This document shows positions 7,881-13,869 of a stretch of 18,675 bases of DNA, in pieces (position 1 is the stretch's first letter; every line of letters begins with the position of its first letter). The translations under genes and the position numbers were made by a program. This DNA comes from Sulfurimonas sp. UBA6014 (GTDB taxonomy: Bacteria > Campylobacterota > Campylobacteria > Campylobacterales > Sulfurimonadaceae): positions 353 to 19,027 of the forward strand of contig DJAA01000033.1 in the NCBI GenBank assembly GCA_002428085.1, read 5' to 3'. The notes beneath the pieces were generated by a model. It ran no database searches. It was not told the DNA's origin and saw only the letters and a program-made list of their open reading frames with translations.

Positions 7881-8524
7881 TAATACTTTTTGATTTAGAT
7901 GGAACGCTTATAGACTCGACTGATGCGATTTTAGAGAGCTTTCATCATACGTTTGATTTTTACAAGGTTGCACATCCAAGTGATGAGGGGATTAAAAAAC
8001 TGATTGGATATCCACTCGATATTATGTTTATTGATTTTGGAGTTGCCAAAGAGAAAGTTTGGGAATATGTTGCGACATATAAAGAGCATTACCGTAAAAT
8101 CTCCATACCAAAAACATACCTTATCGCATCTGCAAAAGAGGCTATTATTAAAGCAAGTCAATTTGCAACACTTGGGATTGTAACGACAAAAACGGGTATG
8201 TATTCGAGGATGCTGATGGAGCATTTTGGTTTAATGGAATATTTTGAAGTTCTTGTAGGACATGAAGATGTTCAAAATCCAAAACCACACCCTGAGCCAA
8301 TTTTAAAAGCATTAAAAAACTTAGATGTGCAAGGGAGAGAAGTTTGGATGATTGGCGACACAAAACTTGACATGATTGCTGCGCAAAGCGCAGGTGTTTC
8401 ATGTATGGGTGTTCTTAGTGGATATGATCCACGAGAAGTTATAGAACTTTATACAAATCATATTTTTCAAAATGTTCTTGAAGCTGTTGTGTATCTTCAA
8501 GATAGGAATATATCACACAGGTAA
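7877..8524 (+). CDS. HAD-superfamily phosphatase, phosphoglycolate phosphatase-like
   Basis: A 215-residue hydrolase with all four HAD motifs: nucleophile DLDGT (Asp6, general acid Asp8), Thr103 in IVTTKT, Lys136 in NPKPHPEP, and GDTKLD (residues 160-165) with acidic metal ligands. The cap domain lies between motifs I and II (about 16-85), as in the Gph/PpaX group. Possible substrates are phosphoglycolate, pyrophosphate or sugar phosphates; the sequence does not decide. The start at ATG 7877 follows a GGAG 6 bases upstream and overlaps the binding-protein stop (ATGA). An upstream in-frame ATG at 7829 would lie inside the previous gene and precede the motif by an unlikely extension. A role linked to the binding protein is suggested only by the coupling. 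Confidence 0.85.
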   Translation: MIILFDLDGTLIDSTDAILESFHHTFDFYKVAHPSDEGIKKLIGYPLDIMFIDFGVAKEKVWEYVATYKEHYRKISIPKTYLIASAKEAIIKASQFATLGIVTTKTGMYSRMLMEHFGLMEYFEVLVGHEDVQNPKPHPEPILKALKNLDVQGREVWMIGDTKLDMIAAQSAGVSCMGVLSGYDPREVIELYTNHIFQNVLEAVVYLQDRNISHR

Positions 8525-8537
8525 ACTTAGTAAAGAA

Positions 8538-8549
8538 GTTGATATCAAC
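8538..8549. promoter_or_regulatory. 12-bp palindrome upstream of the por promoter
   Basis: GTTGATATCAAC is a perfect palindrome centred about 36 bases upstream of the candidate -10 of the por operon, a location suited to a dimeric regulator. It resembles FNR half-sites placed without the usual 4-base spacer, so it is not a standard FNR box. A 12-bp palindrome can arise by chance a few times in this length of DNA. Confidence 0.35.
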
Positions 8550-8579
8550 AATTCAAGCTATTTTTAAGAGCAACTTGCC

Positions 8580-8585
8580 TAGAAT
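8580..8585 (+). promoter_or_regulatory. candidate -10 element for porGDAB
   Basis: TAGAAT lies 49 bases before the porG start, and a strong ribosome-binding site (GAAGGAG, 8622-8628) precedes the ATG at 8634. No clear -35 is seen. Confidence 0.45.
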
Positions 8586-8633
8586 ACATCAGATTAGGAT
8601 CGAAATTAGTCACTAAAAATTGAAGGAGAATTT

Positions 8634-9191
8634 ATGCTAGAAATTAGATGGCATAGTCGTGCTGGACAAGGTGCCGTAACAGGTGCTAAAGGTTTGGCGG
8701 ATGTTATTTCTACAACAGGCAAGCATGTCCAGGCATTCGCATTTTATGGGTCTGCAAAGCGTGGAGCTGCTATGACTGCATACAATCGCGTAGCCGACAA
8801 AATGATTATGAATCATGAAAAATATATGGAGCCAGATTTTGTTTTTGTTATAGATCCCGCTTTAGTATATACAAGTGATGTAACTATTAACGCTAAAGCA
8901 GATACAAAATATATTATAACTACCCATTTAACAAAGGAAGAGCTTGTAAAGTCTCAACCAAAACTTGAAGGCAAAGAAGTTCATACTGTTGATTGTATTA
9001 AAATTGCTCAAGAAACTATTGGTCGCCCAATTCCAAATACACCGATGCTTGGTGCATTTATGAAAATTTCTGGAATGTATGATATTGAGTTTTTTAAAGA
9101 GAGTATGGTGAGAATTCTTGGGAAATTACCTCAAAAGATTATCGATGCAAATATGATAGCGATTCAACGCGCATACGACGAAGTAAAATAA
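8634..9191 (+). CDS. porG: pyruvate:ferredoxin oxidoreductase, gamma subunit
   Basis: A 185-residue 2-oxoacid:acceptor oxidoreductase gamma subunit. It opens with RWHSRAGQGAVTGAKGLADV (residues 4-23), the characteristic glycine-rich start of the family, followed by AFAFYGSAKRGAAMTAYNRV, and ends near the usual length of 180-190. The gamma chain helps form the coenzyme A-binding part of the enzyme that interconverts pyruvate + CoA and acetyl-CoA + CO2 with ferredoxin or flavodoxin. In autotrophic Campylobacterota it runs towards pyruvate synthesis for carbon fixation. It is first in a four-gene operon in the order gamma-delta-alpha-beta, as in Helicobacter pylori. An AAGGAG precedes the start. 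Oxoglutarate oxidoreductase gamma chains look similar; the subunit set favours pyruvate. Confidence 0.9.
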   Translation: MLEIRWHSRAGQGAVTGAKGLADVISTTGKHVQAFAFYGSAKRGAAMTAYNRVADKMIMNHEKYMEPDFVFVIDPALVYTSDVTINAKADTKYIITTHLTKEELVKSQPKLEGKEVHTVDCIKIAQETIGRPIPNTPMLGAFMKISGMYDIEFFKESMVRILGKLPQKIIDANMIAIQRAYDEVK

Positions 9192-9201
9192 GGAACAAAT
9201 G

Positions 9202-9594
9202 ATGGCAAATACAGGTTGGGACGAATTTGAAATCGGAGCTATGCTTCGTACATTTGAGGGTTCAGTTGACAATATAGCTGGAACGCTCCAAGAAGATAGA
9301 AACTATACTCAAAACAGCTCGTTTTCAGCAAATGTTTCTGATTGGAGAATTATAAAACCAGTTTTTAATAAAGATTATTGCATTGATTGTCAATTTTGCT
9401 GGATTTATTGTCCAGACATATCGATTATTGCAAGAGATAAAAAAATGGTTGGTGTTGATATGGACCATTGTAAAGGTTGTGGTATTTGTGTTGAGGTTTG
9501 TCCTACAAATCCTAAATCGCTTCTAATGTTTGATGAGCATATAGATGAAGAAGTAGCACTTGCGGGATGGCCTACTAAAGAGGGGAAAAAATAA
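9202..9594 (+). CDS. porD: pyruvate:ferredoxin oxidoreductase, delta (ferredoxin-like) subunit
   Basis: A 130-residue iron-sulfur subunit with two classic [4Fe-4S] motifs: CIDCQFCWIYCPD and CKGCGICVEVCPTNP, eight cysteines in all, in the C-terminal half. It passes electrons between the catalytic beta subunit and soluble ferredoxin or flavodoxin. The N-terminal third (before about residue 55) is an extension resembling that of H. pylori PorD. Two ATG codons are adjacent, at 9199 and 9202; the second has a better distance (7 bases) from AAGGA. It lies 10 bases after porG, and its stop overlaps the start of porA (TAATG), indicating coupled translation of the complex. Confidence 0.92.
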   Translation: MANTGWDEFEIGAMLRTFEGSVDNIAGTLQEDRNYTQNSSFSANVSDWRIIKPVFNKDYCIDCQFCWIYCPDISIIARDKKMVGVDMDHCKGCGICVEVCPTNPKSLLMFDEHIDEEVALAGWPTKEGKK

Positions 9595-10817
9595 TGGCAT
9601 TCGATAAAATGGAATTAAGAGATATTGAAGTTTGGGATGGGAATTTTGCAGCTGCACAAGCTTTAAGACAGTGTCAGATTGATGTTGTTGCTGCGTACCC
9701 GATTACCCCTTCAACTCCAATTGTTGAGGGATATGCAAAGTTCTTAGCAGATGGTTATGTCGAGGGTGAGTTTGTTATGGTTGAGTCTGAGCATGCAGCT
9801 ATGTCTGGATGTATTGGTGCTTCTGCAGCAGGTGGGCGTGTGGCTACTGCAACATCTTCTCAAGGATACGCTTTGATGGTAGAGACATTATACCAAGCTT
9901 CAGGTATGCGTTTGCCTATCATCTTAAATGTTGTAAACCGTGCACTTGCTTCTCCGCTAAATGTAAATGGTGACCATTCTGATATGTATTTAGGTCGTGA
10001 TAGTGGTTGGATTCAACTCAATGCTTATTGCCCGCAGGATGCGTATGACTTGAACTTTATCGCTTTTAAAGTGGCTGAAAATCATGAAGTAAGACTTCCA
10101 TGTATGGTGCATCAAGATGGCTTCATGACTTCTCACACTGCGCAGGGTGTTAAAACATTAACAGATGATGCTGCGTATGGTTTTGTCGGTGACTTCAAAG
10201 CGATGAATGATATGCTTGATTTTGAACATCCTGTAACACATGGTGTACAAACTGAAGAAGATTGGCATTTTGAACATAAAGCACGCCAACATAGCGACCT
10301 TATGACAAAAGTAATGCCAAAGATTCAAGATGCGTTTGATGCTTTTGAAAAACTCAGTGGTCGCAAATATAATATAGTTGAAAAGTATGATATAGATGAT
10401 GCTGATGTGTGTGTTGTTTGTATGGGAACTTCTGTTGAGACTGCTCGTGAAGTTGCAACTGAAATGAGAGCAAAAGGGATTAAAGCAGGTGTGGTTGGTT
10501 TACGTGTTATCCGTCCATTCCCATTCTTTGAAATTCAAGAAGCTCTTAAAGGTGTCAAAGCGATAGCAACTCTTGACCGCTCATCTCCAAATGGCGCTCC
10601 AGGAATGCTTTTTAATGAAGTAGCAGGCTGTTTATTTAATTTAGATAAACGCCCATTATTGAGTGGAAAAATTTATGGTCTTGGCGGTCGTGATTTAACA
10701 AAGAAACATTTAGTGGATCTTTATACAGAGCTTCAAGCCAATGTTGATGCTGGTAAAGTAACAACGCAATTACAACAGTTTATCGGTGTTCGCGGACCGA
10801 AACTATCATTTTTATAA
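9594..10817 (+). CDS. porA: pyruvate:ferredoxin oxidoreductase, alpha subunit
   Basis: A 407-residue alpha subunit containing the pyrimidine-binding side of the thiamine diphosphate site. Landmarks are AAYPITPSTPIVEGYAKF (about residues 34-51), the substrate- and cofactor-contacting VESEHAAMSGCIGASAAG (about 63-80), ATSSQGYALMVETLYQASG, and later a transketolase C-terminal-like domain with GLRVIRPFPFFEI (about 302-314). The length fits the PorA of four-subunit enzymes (about 390-410). The start overlaps the porD stop, and porB follows after 10 bases. No missing motif was seen. The related alpha subunit of 2-oxoglutarate oxidoreductase is similar, but the four-gene order and PorG type argue for pyruvate. 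Confidence 0.93.
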   Translation: MAFDKMELRDIEVWDGNFAAAQALRQCQIDVVAAYPITPSTPIVEGYAKFLADGYVEGEFVMVESEHAAMSGCIGASAAGGRVATATSSQGYALMVETLYQASGMRLPIILNVVNRALASPLNVNGDHSDMYLGRDSGWIQLNAYCPQDAYDLNFIAFKVAENHEVRLPCMVHQDGFMTSHTAQGVKTLTDDAAYGFVGDFKAMNDMLDFEHPVTHGVQTEEDWHFEHKARQHSDLMTKVMPKIQDAFDAFEKLSGRKYNIVEKYDIDDADVCVVCMGTSVETAREVATEMRAKGIKAGVVGLRVIRPFPFFEIQEALKGVKAIATLDRSSPNGAPGMLFNEVAGCLFNLDKRPLLSGKIYGLGGRDLTKKHLVDLYTELQANVDAGKVTTQLQQFIGVRGPKLSFL

Positions 10818-10827
10818 GGAGAAAACT

Positions 10828-11784
10828 ATGAGTGAAATGAAAAATATAAAAAATTTAAAAGAGTTTTCAACATCGGCTGACCGTTTTGAAGGTGCAAATC
10901 TTCTTTGTCCTGGTTGTGCGCACTCTATTATTGTTCGTGAAGTTTTAAATGCAACAAATGACGATTTAGTGCTTTCAGCATCAACAGGATGTCTTGAAGT
11001 TTGTACGGCGGTTTATCCATATACATCTTGGGATGCTTCTTGGATTCATATCGGTTTTGAAAATGGTTCAACTGCTGTTGCTGGTGCTGAAGCGATGTAC
11101 AAAGCACTTAAGACAAAAGGTCGTCTCAAACAACCAGATCGTAATCCTAAATTTGTATCTTTTGCAGGGGATGGCGCTTCTTATGATATCGGTTTTCAGT
11201 GGATTTCTGGTTGTATGGAACGTGGTCACAACATCATGCATGTTGTTTTAGACAACGAAGTGTATGCAAATACAGGTGGACAACGCTCCTCTTCAACACC
11301 AATTGGTTCTAGCACAACAACGGCTCCATCAGGTCGCAAAAGTTACGGCGAGAAGAAAAACAAAAAAGATATGGTCTCTATCATGGCTTCACATCATATC
11401 CCATATTCAGCGCAAGTTGCTCCAAATAAATGGAAAGATATGGTAAAGAAAATCCAATATGGTTTTTCAGTTGATGGTCCAGTATTTATCAATGCAGTTT
11501 CTCCTTGTACAACTGAGTGGAAATTTGACCCTAAAGATACGATGCTTTTAACAGACCTTGCAACAGATTCATTGGTGTTTCCTCTTTATGAAATCATAGA
11601 TGGGCATGAGTTAAATATCACGTACAGACCAAAAAATGTTGTGCCAGTTGAAGAGTATTTAGCTGCACAAGGCCGTTTCAAACATCTTTTTAAAGATGAG
11701 TATAAATATCTTATCACAGAGTGGCAAGAGAGAGTAGATGCGAAGTGGGCGATGTTGCAACGCCGTGAAGAAGCTCGCGTATAA
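10828..11784 (+). CDS. porB: pyruvate:ferredoxin oxidoreductase, beta subunit
   Basis: A 318-residue thiamine-diphosphate subunit. The diphosphate/Mg-binding motif starts at GDG (residues 114-116) and ends with LDNEVYANTGGQ (141-152). Four cysteines typical of the proximal [4Fe-4S] cluster of Por/Kor beta chains are present: Cys27 and Cys30 in LCPGC, Cys55 in STGCLEV, and Cys227 in SPCTTEW. I chose ATG 10828 because AAGGAG lies 6 bases before it; an earlier in-frame ATG at 10786 is inside porA and gives a poor N-terminus. The stop codon at 11782-11784 falls on the first bases of the long palindrome that follows, which may end the transcript. Confidence 0.94.
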   Translation: MSEMKNIKNLKEFSTSADRFEGANLLCPGCAHSIIVREVLNATNDDLVLSASTGCLEVCTAVYPYTSWDASWIHIGFENGSTAVAGAEAMYKALKTKGRLKQPDRNPKFVSFAGDGASYDIGFQWISGCMERGHNIMHVVLDNEVYANTGGQRSSSTPIGSSTTTAPSGRKSYGEKKNKKDMVSIMASHHIPYSAQVAPNKWKDMVKKIQYGFSVDGPVFINAVSPCTTEWKFDPKDTMLLTDLATDSLVFPLYEIIDGHELNITYRPKNVVPVEEYLAAQGRFKHLFKDEYKYLITEWQERVDAKWAMLQRREEARV

Positions 11785-11892
11785 AAAGTTTCTAGCTTCA
11801 TTGCATCTTGCGTTCAACTCAGACTCTCAGCGTACGTTTGTACGCAGTCGGTCTGAGTTAAACACAATCTACAGTAAATCTAAAACTTTTTT
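11783..11892. repeat. 110-nt imperfect palindrome after porB, possible terminator or mobile repeat
   Basis: The two arms are complementary over almost the whole length. Perfect blocks: AAAAAGTTT (11783-11791) with AAACTTTTT (11883-11891); AACTCAGAC (11816-11824) with GTCTGAGTT (11851-11859); GCGTAC (11830-11835) with GTACGC (11840-11845) around loop GTTT. The 32 bases between the first two blocks plus the second block match at 24 positions, and most differences are transitions that keep G-U pairing if the minus strand is transcribed. The last arm ends in a run of six T (11887-11892). It begins on the porB stop codon. It may act as a terminator for por, and its size and shape also suit a palindromic repeat or MITE-like element. 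No encoded protein is evident. Confidence 0.75.
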
Positions 11893-11980
11893 GGTTAACT
11901 TTTTCTCTTTATTGAGTTTTTAGCCTTACTTCAATCATGCAAAAGTTCTTCCCCTTTAAGAAACATAAATCAAAAAAAGA

Positions 11981-11986
11981 TAAAAT
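11981..11986 (+). promoter_or_regulatory. candidate -10 element for luxS
   Basis: TAAAAT within an A-rich stretch 29 bases before the luxS start; AAGGA (12003-12007) is the ribosome-binding site, 8 bases before the ATG. No clear -35. Confidence 0.4.
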
Positions 11987-12015
11987 CCAGTTAATAAAAA
12001 TCAAGGAATATTATT

Positions 12016-12519
12016 ATGCCATTATTAGATTCATTTACGGTCGACCACACGATTATGCCCGCTCCTGCAGTTCGAAAAGCAAAGAGTATGAAAACTCCGC
12101 ACGGAGATGATATCACAGTGTTTGATTTAAGATTTGTGAGACCAAATGAGGAGATTCTCTCTCAAGAGGGGATCCATACTTTGGAGCATCTTTTTGCAGG
12201 TTTTATGAGAGACCATCTCAACTCAGCAACAACAGAAGTGATAGACCTCTCACCTATGGGTTGTAGGACAGGCTTTTATATGAGTGTTATTGGAAGTCCA
12301 AGTGAAGAGAGTGTTGCGAAATCTTGGGAAGAATCCATGAAAGATGTACTCAATGTTAAAAGTCAAAAAGATATCCCAGAGCTCAATATTTACCAATGCG
12401 GCACGTACAAAATGCATTCATTAGAAGATGCAAAAAAAATTGCAGAGAGAGTTTTACGTAAAGATATTGATATCATGGACAATGAAGCCCTTGCCCTTGA
12501 TCTCTCAAAGGTAGACTAA
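12016..12519 (+). CDS. luxS: S-ribosylhomocysteine lyase
   Basis: A 167-residue LuxS, near the usual 155-170. It cleaves S-ribosylhomocysteine to homocysteine and 4,5-dihydroxy-2,3-pentanedione, the precursor of autoinducer AI-2, as part of the activated methyl cycle. The metal ligands are His54 and His58 in HTLEH and Cys128 in IYQCGTY; the catalytic cysteine is Cys83 in SPMGCRTGFY, and Glu57 is present. All key residues are intact. Two small genes of unknown function follow closely (1 and 8 bases), so luxS heads a three-gene operon. The neighbouring pfs gene is not in the window. Identity is clear; whether the cell uses AI-2 for signalling is not shown. Confidence 0.97.
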   Translation: MPLLDSFTVDHTIMPAPAVRKAKSMKTPHGDDITVFDLRFVRPNEEILSQEGIHTLEHLFAGFMRDHLNSATTEVIDLSPMGCRTGFYMSVIGSPSEESVAKSWEESMKDVLNVKSQKDIPELNIYQCGTYKMHSLEDAKKIAERVLRKDIDIMDNEALALDLSKVD

Positions 12520-12520
12520 G

Positions 12521-12823
12521 ATGTATATTTTAGTACCCATGGACACAGATGAAGTAGATGAAGCAAAGATTACCAAAGTTTTTGATGCAAAAGTTTGGGC
12601 ACAGATTGCTATAGAAGAGGGAGAAGTTGTTGAGATTTTGCACCATGAAAGATATGATGGCTTTGAAAATATTTCAGAAGCAGTTGTTTTTATGGATGAT
12701 GGTGAAAATCCTATGCCATTTATAGAGCTTGGCATGATGACACTTGTTGCGCATATGCAAAAAAGTATTGATGATATTGTTGAAGCCTATTTATTTAGAG
12801 AGCTTCACGATATGGCGTATTAG
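12521..12823 (+). CDS. uncharacterised small acidic protein, possible NifX/NifB-like fold
   Basis: A 100-residue acidic protein starting one base after the luxS stop (TAAGATG), so its translation probably depends on luxS. It reads like an alternating alpha/beta domain: MYILVPMDTD, then a strand AQIAIEEGEVVEILHHE, then PFIELGMMTLVAHMQKSIDDIVEAYLFRELHD. The ...VFDAKVWAQIAIEEGEVVEI and the final ...DDIVEAYLFREL pattern recall the dinitrogenase iron-molybdenum cofactor (NifX/NifB C-terminal) fold, but the glycines and cysteines that would support a cofactor role are not obvious. I do not recognise an exact family. Context suggests a link with luxS or the gene downstream. Confidence 0.75.
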   Translation: MYILVPMDTDEVDEAKITKVFDAKVWAQIAIEEGEVVEILHHERYDGFENISEAVVFMDDGENPMPFIELGMMTLVAHMQKSIDDIVEAYLFRELHDMAY

Positions 12824-12831
12824 GATATACA

Positions 12832-13323
12832 ATGGATTTGAAACAGTTTTTACAACTTTTTAATCCACTTCCAGGAAATCACTATTTACAGGTTTGTACA
12901 CATATTGATGAAACAACGCATGCGCTTTATAAGCTTATGGAAAAAGTAGATGGAGAGTTCTCTATTGCTATTTATAAAAGTGAAGTCTCTGATATAGAGA
13001 CTCAATTTACTCATGCGAAGGTGCAATATATTGCTGATTTTAAACAATCTTTTCGAGCATTGCCAAGAAATCATGACACAGTGATATTGAAAGATATTTT
13101 TCACCTTCATGAAAATAAAAAAAGTATCCTAAAAATCGCTTATACAGCCCTTGCTAATACAGCAAATATTATCATCATGGAGAAAAAAGGGATTATGAAT
13201 ATAGAAGCTATCAAAGAGATGCTTGAGACTTTTGAATTTCGTTCTTCTAATGAAGTGGATGTTTTGCCAGACTATGATTTAATTGTGGCTAAAAAAATGC
13301 ATATGTGGGGAAATGGGTTATAA
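12832..13323 (+). CDS. uncharacterised protein, possible degenerate methyltransferase fold
   Basis: A 163-residue protein following the previous gene by 8 bases, with its ribosome-binding site (AGGA) overlapping that gene's stop. The order of hydrophobic strands and helices resembles a Rossmann-type SAM methyltransferase: a first strand near NHYLQVCTHID, a second at FSIAIYKS, then NHDTVILKDIFHLHENKK, which looks like the region after motif IV, then NIIIMEKKG, and a final YDLIVAKKMHMW strand. The first motif lacks the E/D-x-G-x-G loop needed to bind SAM, so it may be a non-catalytic or strongly diverged member, or merely similar by chance. No signal peptide or membrane segment. It ends the luxS operon, ahead of a strong terminator. 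Function unknown. Confidence 0.75.
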   Translation: MDLKQFLQLFNPLPGNHYLQVCTHIDETTHALYKLMEKVDGEFSIAIYKSEVSDIETQFTHAKVQYIADFKQSFRALPRNHDTVILKDIFHLHENKKSILKIAYTALANTANIIIMEKKGIMNIEAIKEMLETFEFRSSNEVDVLPDYDLIVAKKMHMWGNGL

Positions 13324-13366
13324 AGCTAGTGAATCGAAAAGTGTTGTTAAAATAAATGTTTGAGGT

Positions 13367-13402
13367 AAAACCTTTATTCGTTTTTATACGAATAAAGGTT
13401 TT
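13367..13402. terminator. bidirectional terminator between the luxS operon and the lipoprotein gene
   Basis: AAAACCTTTATTCG (13367-13380) pairs perfectly over 14 bp with CGAATAAAGGTTTT (13389-13402) around an 8-base loop. Runs of A at one foot and T at the other give U-tails in both directions. It lies 44 bases after the end of the plus-strand operon and 9 bases from the stop of the minus-strand gene, as expected for convergent genes. Confidence 0.88.
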
Positions 13403-13410
13403 AAGAGAAA

Positions 13411-13671
13411 TTACTGAGCAGGAGTAGCAGGTACTTCTTCAGTAGCTGCAGGTGCAACTTCTTCAGTAGCTGCAGGTGCAACTTCTTCAGTAGCTGCAGG
13501 TGCAACTTCTTCAGTTGTAGCAGGTGTAACTGGTGCAGCTTCTTCAACCATAGGTGCAGCTTCTTCAGTTGTAACAGCAGACTCAGTAGCTGGTGCCTCA
13601 GCAGTTGTTGCAGAATCACTGCACCCGATAAACATTGCAGCGAGCAATAAAACAGAAACGATTTTAATCAT
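13411..13671 (-). CDS. small lipoprotein with Ala/Pro/Glu/Thr repeats
   Basis: An 86-residue protein with a lipoprotein signal: MIKIVSVLLLAAMFIGC, with Cys17 as the modified residue in a FIGC lipobox. The mature part is almost entirely A, P, E, T and V and is probably disordered, with three copies of an eight-residue unit (PAATEEVA) near the C-terminus. I chose the ATG at 13671-13669 because GGAG lies about 8 bases upstream and the signal peptide begins there; a longer frame to 13833 adds 54 residues with no signal and is unlikely. Likely a short surface-tethered spacer or envelope lipoprotein; the function is not known. Convergent with the luxS operon and divergent from the next gene. Confidence 0.8.
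   Translation of the reverse strand: MIKIVSVLLLAAMFIGCSDSATTAEAPATESAVTTEEAAPMVEEAAPVTPATTEEVAPAATEEVAPAATEEVAPAATEEVPATPAQ
13443..13514. repeat. three perfect 24-bp tandem repeats in the lipoprotein gene
   Basis: The unit TAGCTGCAGGTGCAACTTC plus TTCAG occurs three times without change (13443-13466, 13467-13490, 13491-13514). A shortened copy precedes it at 13425-13442 and diverged copies follow to about 13570. The unit is a multiple of three, so gain or loss of copies would change length without breaking the frame. Confidence 0.9.
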
Positions 13672-13699
13672 TGTAGAACTCCTTTTTAAATTTATCGGA

Positions 13700-13705
13700 A
13701 TTCTA
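13700..13705 (-). promoter_or_regulatory. candidate -10 element for the lipoprotein gene
   Basis: On the minus strand TAGAAT, 29 bases before the start codon. The -35 region would fall next to or inside the palindrome at 13727-13747. Confidence 0.4.
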
Positions 13706-13726
13706 CCACTAATTTTGAAAAATTGT

Positions 13727-13747
13727 ACTGTATAAAATTTATACAGT
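13727..13747. promoter_or_regulatory. 21-nt perfect palindrome, probable operator
   Basis: ACTGTATAAA and its reverse complement TTTATACAGT flank a single central A. It lies just upstream of the candidate -10/-35 of the lipoprotein gene and about 68 bases before the -10 candidate of the divergent methyltransferase gene. A 10-bp perfect inverted repeat with a 1-base centre is unlikely by chance and suits a dimeric DNA-binding protein. The regulator is unknown. Confidence 0.55.
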
Positions 13748-13814
13748 GAAAAACTCCCTAATTTAGGCTTGTAAAATGATTTTGAATTTGCCGACTTTAT
13801 TGCTGTGTATGTGG

Positions 13815-13820
13815 TATTAT
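13815..13820 (+). promoter_or_regulatory. candidate -10 element for the MnmC/MnmD-like gene
   Basis: TATTAT lies 49 bases before ATG 13870. TTGAAT and TTGCCG occur upstream but at long spacing, so the -35 is uncertain. Confidence 0.35.
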
Positions 13821-13869
13821 TTAAAAAATGCAAAAATTCATAAAAAATCTATATGAGGAAGCAAATATC

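Noticed and set aside
8538..8549. Standard FNR/CRP binding site upstream of por
   Set aside because: The half-sites TTGAT and ATCAA touch each other, whereas FNR sites need a 4-base spacer; kept only as an unspecified palindrome.
11738..11923. Plus-strand open frame at the end of porB
   Set aside because: It overlaps porB out of frame and then runs through the long palindrome; no ribosome-binding site or recognisable domain.
13401..13619. Minus-strand open frame rich in Leu, His and Lys over the tandem repeats
   Set aside because: It is an off-frame reading of the 24-bp repeats in the lipoprotein gene; the repeats keep several frames open. The frame with lipobox and ribosome-binding site is the real one.
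13727..13747. LexA/SOS-box reading of the palindrome
   Set aside because: The CTG...CAG core has 13 bases between the triplets, against 10 in the E. coli SOS box, and Campylobacterota generally lack LexA.
13672..13833. N-terminal extension of the lipoprotein to 13833
   Set aside because: It would place 54 residues before the signal peptide, run through the palindrome and promoter, and ignore the GGAG ahead of the ATG at 13671.
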